Assembly: GCA_013368445.1 (NCBI GenBank)
Contig: JAACJO010000075.1
Coordinates: 1 to 33,824, forward strand
Length of the DNA: 33,824 nt
Direction: 5' to 3'
Source of the DNA: Leucocoprinus leucothites
Taxonomy: Eukaryota; Basidiomycota; Agaricomycetes; Agaricales; Agaricaceae
Shown here piece after piece: positions 1-10,500 of the stretch. How positions within the stretch are numbered: position 1 is the stretch's first letter; the number at the start of each line of letters is the position of its first letter. The notes beneath the pieces are model-generated. The model saw nothing but the letters and a program-made list of their open reading frames with translations, had not been told where the DNA came from and did not search any database. Made by a program: the position numbers and the translations under genes.

Positions 1-704
1 AGAATCGTTATCTTACCGCTGCCTGAATGTATTCTCCGGAGACTGCTTGAATGAATGTGACTGTGCGGTCGGTATTGGTTCTTGCCAGATTGGCGAGGAA
101 ACCCCTAGGGACACCCATCTACGTCGAGTAAGCGGAAGACGAAACGGATGAGCATGTGTCAGGGAGCAAGGGTAAGAATGTAGTGGAGATCAACTTACGA
201 CCACGCAACCGCCACGAATAGCAGAATTAGGAACTCGCGTTCCAAAACCCCCACAAATGGATCATTCGGCGGCGACAAGAAGGCAGCTGGAGCTCGATGT
301 TAGTAAAGGGGCTCAGTTCATGAAATAAGGGTATGAAGGGTTACCGATTAATATGAGAAAGCTTGCCTGCAGAAATTGTTTGATCAATGCAGGCACAGGA
401 ACTATAAGAAGTATAGCACACGCACCTGCCCCATGAGTATCTCCACCTTCGGTATGATAAACAGCACGGTGGAAACCCATGCTACAATCGAGCATCGTAT
501 CACCGGCTTGATATTTGACCACGTCCAACTTCTCGGTATCCACTGGAGGCTCTGGGGAAGGTGAAAACTGAAAGGTTTCTTTGAATTAACGTCGGCAGAT
601 GATGATGATGATGTCGAAGTGCTTGATCCTGTGCTCGACGGCTCGATCTTGGCACGCGCACCCATTTCTTCGACTTGGGTTTGTCCAGGCTGCGAAGGAA
701 TCAT
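1..704 (-). CDS. Putative ER transporter, 6-TM N-terminal family (5' part only)
   Basis: The gene runs off the left edge, so only the N-terminal part is visible. Four exons read on the minus strand: 704-426, 366-345, 292-199 and 118-17, with GT..AG introns. The start at 704 gives a Ser-rich, disordered N-terminus of about 45 residues. Next comes WTWSNIKPVIRC and a hydrophobic segment (VAWVSTVLFIIPKVEILMGQ), a second one (ASFLILIA..AFLSPPNDPFVG) and a third (FLILLFVAVAWS). This order matches the fungal 'putative ER transporter, 6TM, N-terminal' family (aromatic-acid-exporter-like, related to Bre4-type proteins), which are multi-pass membrane proteins. In exon 4 the frame expected after WVSLG needs one more G in the run at 102-105; with it the reading continues FLANLAR and VSGEYIQAA. 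A one-base assembly deletion is likely. The family is assigned from memory of its motifs; the substrate is unknown. Confidence 0.62.
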
Positions 705-1065
705 AATGAGGTGATATATGACTATGCCAGTGCTTGCTGCCGCGAAATCGGAGAAGAGAAGAGGGAAGGGAAGCAGAGAAGCAAGGGGAAGGTCAAGTGT
801 TCATAAGAATGTTGACGTCGATGTTTGGCGCTCTCCTCATTTCTCACCGGAGTAATGCCGGACCGGCAATGTCACAAGATCATGTGACAACATTTGCGCG
901 CTTTACCCCAGGGTTCGCGCAGCAAGGCTCGCAGGCTGTAGTTGAGCACAAGCCAGGGATATAACGGAACGAGGTCAGTAAATCAAACAGGGGCCGAGCA
1001 GTTATACATTTCAGTGTCTATTTTACAAGTCCAAAGCTGCATGGACAACGAACCGGAATCAAAAT
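705..1065. other. Intergenic spacer
   Basis: This lies between the start of the transporter gene and the 3' end of VPS29, so it should hold the transporter promoter and the VPS29 3' UTR. There is a purine-rich GA stretch near 745-800. I see no convincing coding exon on either strand. Confidence 0.5.
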
Positions 1066-1921
1066 CTACCATACCGAGCTTCCACCTGGTGGACTGCCCA
1101 CTGTCGGACTCGGTAGACTCGGCTGCACAGCAGAGGCAGGTTTCGGCGCAGCAATGCTCTCTGTCTCCTTCCTCCATTCTATCTTTTCTACCCGTACCTC
1201 TCCATCAATCAGCTGGTAAACATAGGTTACTACAATAGGACCTTGAATGTCGAGAAGCGCAAACGAGGGCGTCGGATCACTGTTTAGCGAGAGAGAGAAT
1301 GGATAGATATAGTTAGTGATGGAGAGTCAAGATAATATTAGCGTTTGTGCGTACCCGTTCAGGCACCCGTCCATGCGCCGGTGGCTGAACCAGGGTTCAC
1401 GAAGAACCGGTTGTCAAGCTCGACGGCTTGGAAACTGTCCAGAAATAAGTACATAGATCTAAGAGGGGACAAAGCGCGTACTTACACATGAGTATGCCCG
1501 GAAACCAGCACATCAACGTCCATCTGCCGAGCGATTGACCTCAGCGAGTCGATATCCCCCGTTGGTATACATTGGTGCCCATGAATGAGTCCCATTTTAA
1601 TCGGACTGTGTATAACCGTCGCCGTCATTGGAAAATTCGAGCCCTAAAATATAAGTTCAGCATGCGGTTGTAGAGGCATGTGATGAGTACGCATACAAAG
1701 TCTCAACGATGAAATGGCGGCACCTCGTCGTAGTCGCCCTTGACAACATGTACATCGGGGCAAATAGTCCGCAGGTAGTCGAACGTTTCCTTGTCACAAA
1801 CGTTCCCTGTACATAGAATTTGCTGAATCTTCCCAGGTACGAGTAGCTTCTTGAATTTGAGTGGCAGATCGTGGATTCTGTGGGGGATGTGGAGGTCGCC
1901 GATGATGAGGACTAGGACCAT
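1066..1921 (-). CDS. vps29: VPS29, retromer subunit (metallophosphoesterase fold)
   Basis: Four exons: 1921-1724, 1643-1486, 1434-1355 and 1279-1066. The protein starts [15 protein letters not shown]. It continues with LPGK-type and LCTGN motifs, [11 protein letters not shown], a GLIHGHQ motif, [22 protein letters not shown] and a C-terminal [27 protein letters not shown] block. This is the full VPS29 motif order. The protein is a core subunit of retromer, which recycles cargo from endosomes to the Golgi; VPS29 keeps the phosphoesterase fold as a scaffold. The tail after the fold is Pro/Ser-rich. At the exon 3 end the frame requires one more G (C on the plus strand) in the run at 1366-1368; as written a stop falls just before the donor. 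Because VPS29 is conserved and everything else is intact, I read this as a homopolymer error. The start at 1921 is the only one matching the family N-terminus. Confidence 0.9.
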
Positions 1922-2218
1922 TGTGGTGAGTGATGAGAGCCAACTTGGCCGAGCTTGCAAGTGCGTACTTTGTTTGGCTCAGAAGAAAGCGCCAAACATA
2001 TATCAATGAATCTACTACAGGTTATCTTCCTCGAGACTACACAACCCTACGAGCCTTATATCTTTTGCCAGCTGAGGAGGACTCTACACGCTTCTCCATT
2101 GACAAGGATTACTGTAATGTAAGTCAAACGAGGCTCTTCATTTGCGGATCTTGACCGCGGTATGTTCCATCAACTTTAGCATAACGCAAGATATTCACAG
2201 ATCAGGATTACAGTTTTC
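1922..2218. other. Intergenic, upstream of VPS29
   Basis: This is likely the VPS29 promoter region, possibly shared with a divergent plus-strand gene. No motif stands out and no exon is supported. Confidence 0.4.
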
Positions 2219-2845
2219 GATGGCAAAACGCCAGCGTCGGACACAACGCATCGGCAGGAATCCCGCATACGTTACCCCAGCGTCAAATGCTGCAGGCCTC
2301 GACGGCGCGCATTGGACCCGAGACGAGGCCTGGAGTAGGAGGAATCGGTGTCGGACGTTTGGAGCACGATCGATGGCTCTAGGCCTGTAGGGAACATGCT
2401 GAACGCAAAGTTCAAGAGCAAGTACGAGCTTAAATGAGCGTGTACGCTGAGTTTCTCTATCCTCATTATGTTCTGGAAGTCTCTGAAATTGAACCGGTAG
2501 AGACTCGCTTTTACCGAGCTCCACCTACACTCATCTCTGTGCACCCTCCAGGAATCGCGTACAGGTACCACAACACCCACTCTCAACTCTTTCTCAGCTC
2601 CTCCCGATTTGTCACTTGGTCCACCCTCCATCCAATCCCTCAATCGATACCGCCCCTTAGAACTTCGTGCTCTCAAAGCCAAGTTGGATAAACTACGAGA
2701 GGAGAAGGAGTCGATCCATTATGTCGCCCGGGGGCAGGACTCGACCATCGTTGAAGGAGAGCCGAAGAACCAGGCCGGGTATCTCCACAAAATGGAGGGC
2801 ACAAGGAGTCGCATGGACGCCGAACTCGTGTCGTTACAGGTATGA
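2219..2845 (+). CDS. Possible small coiled-coil protein (doubtful gene)
   Basis: The most protein-like stretch is at 2609-2836, reading LGPPSIQSLNRYRPLELR, ALKAKLDKLREEKESIH and SRMDAELVSLQ, a charged heptad-like coiled coil ending at a plausible donor (CAG then GTATGA). Upstream, 2434-2550 is open and could join it through an intron between about 2564 and 2600 (GTACCA..CTCAG). Further upstream the frames are broken, and I could not fix exons or start. A T-rich tract at 2930-2945 and an open frame to 3267 follow, which could be intron plus last exon or just 3' sequence. I do not recognise the family. Confidence is low for both boundaries and existence. Confidence 0.28.
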
Positions 2846-3323
2846 CGCAGCTTATTGAATATTCGCGCTAATAGAGTCGTTCATTCGAGGCCTCAGCTGT
2901 GTATACCAAACATAAAAACCGTCCAATTTGTTTTTTTTTTCTTTGGTCCTGCGTTTCTCTTCATCTCTGGCGCATCTCGTTTCTTTTTCTCAGGAATCTT
3001 ATTCGCCTACCTTTTCCAAGGGTTCTTGCATGCGTTTTCATGCTGATTCCCTCGGTTTATTTCTTTTCTAAATTACTGTTCTACGGGTTTCAGGCTGTGG
3101 TCGAAGATACTTGCACATCAAACAAGAAACCAATATTAAAGATTCACTGTTTTATTCTGGCCGTCCTCGGGTACCCATTACGTTTACGAAGCCCGATTAG
3201 TCCTCAGCTGCTTCAAAACACTCTTTCATCTCTCGAGCAAGAAATTTCGGAAGACAACCACCCGTAGTGAGAATCCTATTTTATCGCGATGATGCGATAT
3301 TACGGTATATTTGTCCACCACAG
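2846..3323. other. T-rich stretch without a firm gene
   Basis: This contains a poly-T run (about 2930-2941) and several pyrimidine tracts ending in CAG that could be splice acceptors for the doubtful gene upstream. It also holds the 3' flank of the CFEM gene. Nothing further is supported. Confidence 0.35.
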
Positions 3324-4097
3324 CTACCTGAAAACAAGGACGAGCCCCAAGATTGCAGCGCCGATGACCCATTCCAGTTCCATCATCCCTTTCTTTGGAG
3401 GCGCGGTATTCTTGGCTTTCTCAGTATTGACGGCCATCATGTTCGTGGTGAGCGAGGCGGTCTGATGTATGGTCGCCAGCGGACGAAAACCCGGGCGGAT
3501 TTCCTTGTCTAATTGGGTGGTGTTGAGTGAAGGCGAAAACAAAAAACCTTTAGAAGGACTGTTACGTACTTTCGCTACATTTTTGTTGAAGGTGACTCGC
3601 TAACGCTTGTTCGGACTCGGAGCAGGTATATTGGATACATGAACGGCTAGTGACTTGATATACGGGGTTGATGCAAGCGCAAGCGGAGGAATCGGCCGCG
3701 TTTCTATCCACCACACGAATAAGAACAATGTTTCAGTCCACTAGTCCACATCCAAATGCGATGAAAAACAAGAAAACGCGTACTTTCCACATCCAGACGA
3801 ATCGACGGCCTTTTGTAAACACCCAAGGATACATGGTGGAAGAGGTGAGCTAAACTTGCGCGTAGGTCGAGCGGTAATGGCGGGTGCAGTTACGGTGACG
3901 ACAGGCGGTAAGGTAGTGTCAGGGAATTGGGCTATTGCAACGTCGGGAGCATGTTCTGGTATATTGCTGGGAGCTTGACCTATTGCGATATTGAGAGCTT
4001 GATCGATTCTGGGATCCTGAGAGTCATCTTGAGCGAGGACAAAGAAGATCGTGAAGAGGTTGAGCACGATGACGATGAGGAGGGGCCTGGACTTCAT
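3324..4097 (-). CDS. CFEM-domain protein with signal peptide and C-terminal TM segment
   Basis: Three exons, 4097-3784, 3703-3570 and 3508-3324, give 210 residues in one frame. Residues 1-23 (MKSRPLLIVIVLNLFTIFFVLAQ) form a clear signal peptide. A low-complexity Pro/Thr/Val linker follows. The CFEM domain spans about residues 85-150 with eight cysteines: PPCILGC, DSSGC, SSACAC, SRSC, QYTC and LQQKC, including the diagnostic Asp close to CxC. After the domain comes a Lys-rich stretch (AKNTAPPKKG) and a hydrophobic C-terminal segment (WVIGAAILGLVLVF). That end could be a membrane anchor or a GPI-type signal. CFEM proteins are fungal extracellular membrane or wall proteins; some bind haem. The domain is split by two introns, and it is unaffected by the frameshifts seen in neighbouring genes. 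Confidence 0.85.
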
Positions 4098-4148
4098 GGT
4101 TGGATTCGTAACGGCGGCGGGATATTTTGGGAGTGTGGCTGAGCGCTG

Positions 4149-4158
4149 GATTTTATAA
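4149..4158 (-). promoter_or_regulatory. TATA-like box for the CFEM gene
   Basis: On the minus strand this reads TTTATAAAAT, about 55 bp upstream of the CFEM start codon. The position is plausible for a strongly expressed secreted-protein gene. It is inferred from position and sequence only. Confidence 0.45.
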
Positions 4159-4589
4159 AGTCAGCCACTTGGCCTCGATCGCTTGGTCCATCTTGGAATT
4201 TCGCATCCAGTTTATATTAGAATTTACCTGAAGGTGGTTTATAGGTGACACTTATCGATAGCGTTGGATTACACTCTGACAGAAGAACAGGAACGAAGAC
4301 AGCAAAAAAAAGCAGAAGGTCCTTGGGTTTCCGCCTTCCACATCAATCCCAATACTTGGACACTTTATTTAAGTAGAAGCCAGCGGCATTCAACTCCTAG
4401 CCTGGAGGTTTTGACAATGGGCGGAAATGGATACGTTGGAAGGACTGCATCATAACACACAAGCTATGCATAGTAATCATGCCAAAAATTATTTGATTAT
4501 ATTCAGTGTTTAGATTACTTCATGTCCCACTCGGCATCGATTTTGCTACCATTTGATACTCGCTGCTTTACCAAGTCACTCTGGCACAA
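4159..4589. other. Intergenic spacer
   Basis: This lies between the CFEM promoter and the 3' end of the minus-strand fragment. A short plus-strand open frame (4264-4455) shows no domain and is probably chance. Confidence 0.4.
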
Positions 4590-5162
4590 TTACCCAGGAA
4601 TACATCCCAACACCCTTTCTGCTTTTCTACAGCTATAAAAACCTTTCTTCCCATTCACCTTGAAACAACTCCCTTGATCTCTCACTATCTCCATTCTTAA
4701 TCCCATCAACCACTCACCTCGCAACACCTCTGTCCAATCCCATTCTGGAGAGCTAACAAGCTCTTCGGCAATCGTCCACTCAGCTGAACCTCTTCCAAGG
4801 TGATGAGCGATAGCGAGAGAATCGTCGTTTTCAGGAGCAATTATACTGTATTGTCGGGTTTCGTGGATTTGATGTGGGCGATGACATGATCTTAGTCAAT
4901 TGGGATGGCAGGGAGGCCAATGCGGTCCTGTGGGTGTGTTATGACCTAGAGTGTATTATGATGAGTGTGGAAGAAGACGAGAGAGGGGGTGGCGACATAC
5001 GTAGTGCTGGCAGTAATGGCTGCAGCTTCTGCGATAGCCCAGTCAAGCGGTCTACAAGGTCGCCGTGAGTCTTGCGGAGGTTGTAGTACCCATATGTCAA
5101 GTCTTGTGGGAACACTGAGAGGGTTGTAGTACCCATATGTCAAGTCTTGTGGGAACACTGAG
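4590..5162 (-). pseudogene. Broken gene fragment of unknown family, cut at the module A boundary
   Basis: The last exon is open from about 4850 to the stop at 4590. It reads APENDDSLAIAHHLG, AEWTIAEELVSSPEWDW, GEWLMGLRMEIV, CFKVNGKKGFYS and GCIPG, clearly protein-like. An upstream exon at about 5010-5095 reads YGYYNLRKTHGDLVDRL and ends at a GTATGT donor. I cannot name the family. No start codon is available, because the gene runs into a 43-bp duplication (5077-5162) and then directly into the TAGGG module at 5163. One join between the two exons does not keep frame as written. I infer that the 5' part was lost when the module arrived, or that the fragment is what remained at a breakpoint. Confidence 0.5.
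5077..5162. repeat. 43-bp tandem duplication at the module A left border
   Basis: Two copies of a 43-bp unit lie head to tail (5077-5119 and 5120-5162), almost identical, both containing TTGTAGTACCCATATGTC. The AGGGTT at the start of copy 2 recurs at 5163, where the TAGGG module begins, so the duplication ends exactly on the border. Confidence 0.85.
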
Positions 5163-5345
5163 AGGGTTATTATAGATGGATGGAAAGACAACTAGGGATT
5201 AGGGTTTTTAGCTTAGGGATCAGCCAGGGTTCAACCAGGGATTGGCCAGGATGTGACCAGGGATTGGCCAGGGTGCAACTAGGGATTGACTAGGGTGCAA
5301 CTAGGGATTGACTAGGGTGCAACTAGGGATTGGCCAGAGTGTGGC
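5163..5345 (+). repeat. TAGGG-type module start and 22-bp repeat array, copy A
   Basis: The first 55 bp (AGGGTTATTATAGATGGATG, later ATTAGGGTTTTTAGCTTAGG) match copy B at 13133 almost base for base. From about 5209 a 22-bp unit repeats about six times, with consensus (C/T)AGGGATTGGCCAGGGTGCAAC and changes concentrated in the middle. The unit carries the telomere-like TAGGG motif but is not a pure telomere repeat. On the minus strand this lies downstream of the RPA3-like gene. Confidence 0.85.
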
Positions 5346-5712
5346 CAGAGAACAGCTTGGGTTCAGTAAGAGATTATACAGTAGTGCTTTGAGAATGATC
5401 CCAGTGTGTCTTAGAAGACTTGACTTGAGTGGTGGTATTTACTGCAATCTTCTAAGAAGATACAAATTTAATTGGTGTGTTCATGCACTTTATTCTCGCT
5501 GATCTTCTTGGAAGACCACAGCATGAACCAACACACATTTGTGAAACTTGCATGATCAAGAGTTCTTAAGTAATTCCATGACTGCCACAACAGGTATCAA
5601 TAATTGTTCAACCACTGTACTAGTCTCTCATGGAAGATATTGTTTGTATATAAATGTTAATGGCTGATCAACTCAGCAATGTCTCCATTGCACTTGATAA
5701 TACATACTGATC
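5346..5712. other. Dyad-rich region between array and palindrome, copy A
   Basis: Three short dyad motifs of the type RTCTTCYNRGAAGAY lie at 5408-5419, 5447-5461 and 5502-5516. Two arms, one near 5472-5486 and its reverse complement at 5521-5535, flank the third. No coding potential. Confidence 0.6.
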
Positions 5713-5844
5713 ATCTACCTTGGTTGTTATGCTCAGCCTAAGATAAGCATTATGATGAAGTGAGGATACACCACACATGTGTGATGTATCCTTGCTTTAT
5801 CATATAATGCTTATCTTAGGCTGAGTATAACATCCAAGGTAGAT
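5713..5844. repeat. Long imperfect palindrome (hairpin-forming), copy A
   Basis: Arms of about 60-65 bp pair across a centre at 5777/5778 (CACACATGTGTG). The outer ends read ATCTACCTTGG and CCAAGGTAGAT; the inner parts CTCAGCCTAAGATAAGCATT and its complement pair perfectly. A few single-base indels are present. It could extrude as a cruciform or fold as a strong RNA hairpin. Confidence 0.9.
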
Positions 5845-5964
5845 TATTAGATATTATTCCTTGTGCTTGGTGTATGCTGAGTTAATCAAGAGTTAATATT
5901 TCATTCTCTCAATACCTCCTTAAATCACAGGGTAGCAATAAAAGTAATGGTTACAAGATAGTTC

Positions 5965-6448
5965 CTAGAGATATTTATGACTGTCTTCTATTGCATTGTT
6001 AAGTTGCTCGAAATCTGCCTCTTATTATCTATGGACCAAGCACAAATGGAATAAAGCTCACTGATTGTGTCTTCACAAATACCCTGCAATTCATCCTTTG
6101 TGAGCATGGTCAACTCAGTCAGGGAATCCATGGTTGCAATGAATACAACATATTGTTGTCGTATTGTAGTACCCTAGGTAATAGTGTCAAATGGTGGCTA
6201 GGAGTGAAGTGTACGATTTAGGACATACATTAGCAAGGGCCACATATAAATATTGCATATCGGCTGCTCTTACCTTGACAACATATGCATCGTCAGTCTG
6301 GGGAGATGGTCATTGGTCATTCAAACATTTACAGTTGTTTGGCACATACAGAAATAATCTCGCATGGTAGTCAAACAACCTTGCCAAGGTATTGTGCAAG
6401 AAGCTGTCCATTGACCTCCGGGTAAGTGTTGTTATTGTAGTTCACCAT
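5965..6448 (-). pseudogene. RPA3-like (replication protein A 14-kDa subunit), copy A, with a stop at codon 26
   Basis: The start at 6448 reads MVNYNNNTYPEVNGQLLAQY then LGKVV. Codon 26 (6373-6371) is TGA where copy B has CGA (Arg). Downstream exons still read TDDAYVVKVRAADMQY, then YVVFIA..ELTMLTKDELQ, then DFEQLNNAIEDSHKYL and a stop at 5965. The motif order INGxLLxxYxGKxV, (Y)VxFIGTV, LNxAIE is that of RPA3, the small OB-fold subunit of the heterotrimeric ssDNA-binding protein RPA. Exon structure matches copy B, including three introns. A CGA-to-TGA change is a single transition, not an indel, so it is less easily explained by assembly error. The product would stop before the OB-fold core. 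Confidence 0.68.
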
Positions 6449-7152
6449 GTCAGGACTTGTTTGAGTGGGGTACGGAGTGGTGTTCAAAGTTCCAGGACTG
6501 CAGTGCATTATTATAGACAACAGGGTGAGGCTTCAGAGCGGTCGGAGCAACTTACAATGTAACTTTGTAGGAGAGCTCAATTAATTCCGTAACATACTAC
6601 AATTAGAAGCAAGGAGTGAGGCGAGGGTGGAGTACGTTACAAAGACGTCGAAGAAGGCAAATTGCCTCAAGCTGATCATCGCGAAGATGGCGAGAGGAAA
6701 GAGTCGGGGGTAGACGGTGCGGCTATGACGACAGGTGGCTGACTTGAATCTTGAGTTCAAGTGAATGACGCTCATAGTAGCAATATAAAAGAACGGATAT
6801 TAAATGCACAGAACGCTTAGTTGCAAAGTCTGAGAAGTATCCATCTGACTAAGAATAAACGAACACAAGTGTCTAATAAGCAAGTCCACGAAAATGACGT
6901 TGAGTTCACCACGGTCCAATATAAGTGGATGGCATGATATAAAAGAGGCTTGAGACTGTCTTTGACGGAATACGATGGGAGGGAAGTTCAGACCAAGGGA
7001 AAAGAATTACCAAGAAACTACAGAAAGACAGTGAGACCAAGAACATCCTGTCCATGTAAGAAGAACAAATGAGAGCCGAAAGTTCAAGAAGACACAGAAT
7101 ATAAACTACAATCCTCGCTCACAAACTAATCACTGCCCTCTTCCTCCTCGCA
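6449..7152. other. Spacer between X-A and the RPA3-like copy A
   Basis: This is the upstream region of the RPA3-like gene and the 3' flank of X-A, both minus strand. A minus-strand open frame of 64 codons (6775-6581) has a weakly hydrophobic middle; a comparable frame exists in module B, but the two proteins do not align well. I do not call it a gene. Confidence 0.4.
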
Positions 7153-9854
7153 TCATGGCTGGGGCCCAGTAGGATCTGCCACGTCATCATCATCGGGTGC
7201 AAAAGTCGGTCGAACGCCTTGTTTGACAAGGATGTGAGGAGCAGGGGCCCGTGTATCGCTCAGCGGCCAGCGAGTGAAGCCGGTCTTTGATGGTTTCTTC
7301 GCCGAAGTCGGCCACATTTTATCAACCTCAGCCTTGGGCATCCAGCTCCACGTGAGTAGTCGCTTCTTGAATTCGGAACGGATCGTTTCAATAAGTTGCG
7401 GGCTGTCGTTGTTCTGCTCTAACATTCGCATCCACTTCTGGTAATATGGTGACTGTCGATAGTTCTGGACAGATGTTGAAGACTGGTGACCGGGCGGGGG
7501 GAAAAGCCAACGAAAACTCGTCTCCCATTCTTCGCGTGATGCATGTTTGTACCAAACATCGGTGAATAGCGTGTCAAACCGAAGGTTTTTGTATGGCTCT
7601 TCACTTCCGGATTGACGTTGAACTTCGGGAAGGAGGAGGTACGATGACTTCGCGGAACCACGAGGATTTGGTGATTTCGAGGTGAGATCAGAGACGAATT
7701 GACGCCAAAGCTGGGAGAGCTCAGCGTCAATATTTTGAGGATCGTCATCTGGTTGGGGCGTGGGCGGTCTGTCCTCGACGTCAGAGGCGTCGTCGAGAGT
7801 TGGAACTGGAAGAGAGTGTCCATCGCGGGCAAGGTTGAAGAGATCTGGCTCCGGCTCATTTGTCATATTAACATACTGGGGTAGCCTGCGTTTATTCGTG
7901 GTGAAGCGAGTTTGGGCCACTATATTTCGATCCACGAACCCAGCGCTTTGATATTTGGCCTGCACCTGATCGAGGCTCATCCCAAACCAAAACTTGAAGG
8001 ATTTGAAAGGAAGTACGGGGCCAGATATGCGTAGTCGAGGAACCTCTCCGCTCACCATGCGCCTGAAGAAAATACAGCCAAATGGGATATAAGCAACCTG
8101 GCGGTGGTTCTCAAGGTGGACGGAAGTAGGATATGCCAGGATCTCGTCAAGTGCTTCCGACGCTTCGATGAGGGGAAGGCCAGCGTCCATGAGATCCCTA
8201 GATGCGGGTCCGTCATCTGGGCGAGCATGCAAACTATTTGCTAGCCAGATACATCCAGCGGTGAGGAGGAGGGTTTCAGACTGAAATCGATTGAACGTGG
8301 GACCTCCGGCTTGGAGTGAGAGGACTTTGCTGATCGCTAATAAACGTAGTAAGCGAAAATCCCTAACAAACAAGGTCAGTGAAGGAATCCTTGCAGGAAC
8401 AATATTACTCACCACCAATCCTCTCGTGAGAAGGAATACAGTGCGTCTCGGAAGATATGATGATCAAATTCAGTGAGGACCGTCGTGGCGTGTGTCCACG
8501 GAACTCGCACTTCGAGTCTCGCATTGGAAGAGTTTTTCTCCTTTGCCTCCGCATATATGTCGTAGAGGGCATCAACGATCGGGAGAGGGTGGGTTTGGCC
8601 CAACGCATCCTTTGCTCGTAAGAACTTGGCATGGTGTATCCCTTCTCGATTGTATGTAACTGCTTTGTCGGTGGTGTATGCTTGAATATAGACGGCCTCG
8701 AACTTGCCAGCGGCTAGAGGGCCGGGTTCGATACGGTAGCCACTGACAGCGCTGAGATGGCTGACCAGATCTCTTGAGTACTTCGATGACGAAAGGGTGG
8801 TGATACGTGAAGAATGTTCCCGAGGAATGCGAAGTGTCTCTTCGACAGTCAGGCAATGACCGGCAGTGGACCATTGAAGACAGGTTCTCCATAGGCTGCT
8901 GATTTCGATGCCAATGTCAATATACCACTTTCCGAAGAGGTGATGATCGCGAACGAGCTGGGAGGTTTTCACAAACTCGTTAAGATAATACTCGGCGGAC
9001 CATGAGTCCACCGGATGGAAGTTGGCGTGTTTAACGCCGCGAATAGTGTGCAATACCACAAACTCGGAGGCCCATTCTCTATCCTCCTCCTCAATGAAGA
9101 CATTCATGGCTAGCTCTTGTCGAATCGTGTCCGCGAGAAGTCCGACGAATTCCTTCGGTATGATTTTAGTAGACCAGGCAGGTGGACCTCTGGACTTATG
9201 AGCACGCAATTTCTCTGTTTCCAGAGTAGCCGGCCAGTCAGATGCAACACGCTGGCCGAGAAGAGTGATGATGGCGGGTCGAAGTCCATGCTGATACCAG
9301 AACGATCGTTTCTCCTCAGAAATGTGCCAAGGCCGCTCATACGTCGAATGGTCAGGCGTCCAGAGTTTGATAAAGGAGAAATTCAAGTGATGGCGAGGGC
9401 CAAAGAGCCCAAACTCAAAATTCGGAATCTGATGAAACGGAACGTCGTGCTGCCCCTGAAATCGAATGTCAGTTTTACGAATATCCAGATAAAAAGCGAA
9501 TCGTACACCCTGATACATTATTCTGTGCTTTATGTGAATGGAGGACTTGAGTGCGTGGGATTCATGCGGTACTGCCCAGACCGAAATGGGGGCGTCTACG
9601 AGGATCTTGCCCGTAATGCCAAGGACCGAGTCAATGTCGCGTGATATGTCAAGCTCTTCGTCATCGTCTAAAGTGTTCCGGTTGGCGTCGACGAGGACTT
9701 GCAAACGCTCGTTTTCTTCTACATACTCACCGGTGAGGGCGATTTGGATGAAGTCAGCCTCCCGATCTCCTGCATGGATGGTTTTACAACAGTTATTGAA
9801 CTCGGCAAGGGAGTGAGATACAAATGGAAAATCGGAGTACAGGTGAGCGTCCAT
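7153..9854 (-). CDS. Gene X, copy A: large uncharacterised Agaricomycete-type protein
   Basis: Exons 9854-9507, 9455-8413 and 8362-7153 give 866 residues in one frame. The first intron (51 bp) and second (50 bp) sit at the same codons as in copy B. The start is placed at MDAHLYSDFPFVSHS because it aligns with MANLYSNFPLVSHS in copy B; an in-frame ATG 69 bp upstream exists. Conserved blocks shared with copy B include ITGKILVDAPISVWAVPH, RGVKHANFHPVD, YIDIGIEISS, TTLSSSKYSRDLVSHL, EAVYIQAYTTDKAVTYN, NARLEVRVPW, LLAISKVLSLQAGGP and WLANSLHARPDDGPASRDLM. An acidic, Pro-rich linker (SDVEDRPPTPQPDDDP) precedes a Trp-rich C-terminal part ending in an acidic tail. I know no function and see no catalytic motif, TM helix or zinc cluster. 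Such proteins are, from memory, widespread as hypotheticals in mushroom genomes. It is divergent from Y-A, with a 1.7-kb spacer. Confidence 0.82.
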
Positions 9855-10121
9855 ACTGGCGATAGTGGTGGGGTATCTAGAAAAACAGCTAGCGTAGTTA
9901 TTATATGGGTCGTGTACATTCAAAGCCAGCGGTCATCGTGGTCTGACGTAGATAATGCACGAATAGCAAGGTGATGTGATAGATAAATCGGGGCCATTCA
10001 GTGCGTCGCCGAAATGCTCCCTGAACGACGGCAGCAGCTAATGAGAAAAAAAAGGAAGAGATTTGACACATATCCGCCGGATGTGGATGATGTCAAGAAC
10101 TAGAGTGGATGACAGCCCGAA

Positions 10122-10144
10122 AGGGGGGGTGGGGGGGTGGGGGG
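10122..10144 (+). other. G-quadruplex-forming tract
   Basis: Three long G runs of 6-7 bases are separated by single T residues. The tract can form a very stable G-quadruplex on the plus strand. The matching position in module B (about 18040) lacks it. Confidence 0.85.
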
Positions 10145-10500
10145 AGAGAGGCTGTAGCAGGTTGAGGATCAATCAACGAACTCTGAGAATCAAGGAGTAA
10201 ATACAAGCACAACCATGAGACAAGATGAATACTTACCTCAAGTGCAACCCATTGACCACATTTCTAGCAGAACAAGCGGTAAGATCCACCGATATGGGAC
10301 TGCATCGACCACGATAAATGAGCAGCACGGGAATCAAATGGGGGTTCATATCGGTTGAACACAGATAGAGCGTCTAGAAGCTAGCAGCAGCGTCGAAGAC
10401 GTATATGCAGGTCCTCAATCAGTACACCTGTGAGGGCGATACGACAGACGAGAGAAGTAGTGATGCACCATAGATAAGGCCAAGTCTCCAGGAGTCAGGT

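Noticed and set aside
4264..4455. Small plus-strand open frame upstream of the CFEM gene
   Set aside because: Low complexity in part and no recognisable motif; it occupies the likely CFEM promoter side.
7153..9854. Gene X as a KDZ-type or other DNA transposase
   Set aside because: No DDE/DDD spacing, zinc ribbon or terminal inverted repeats could be seen. Kept as unknown.
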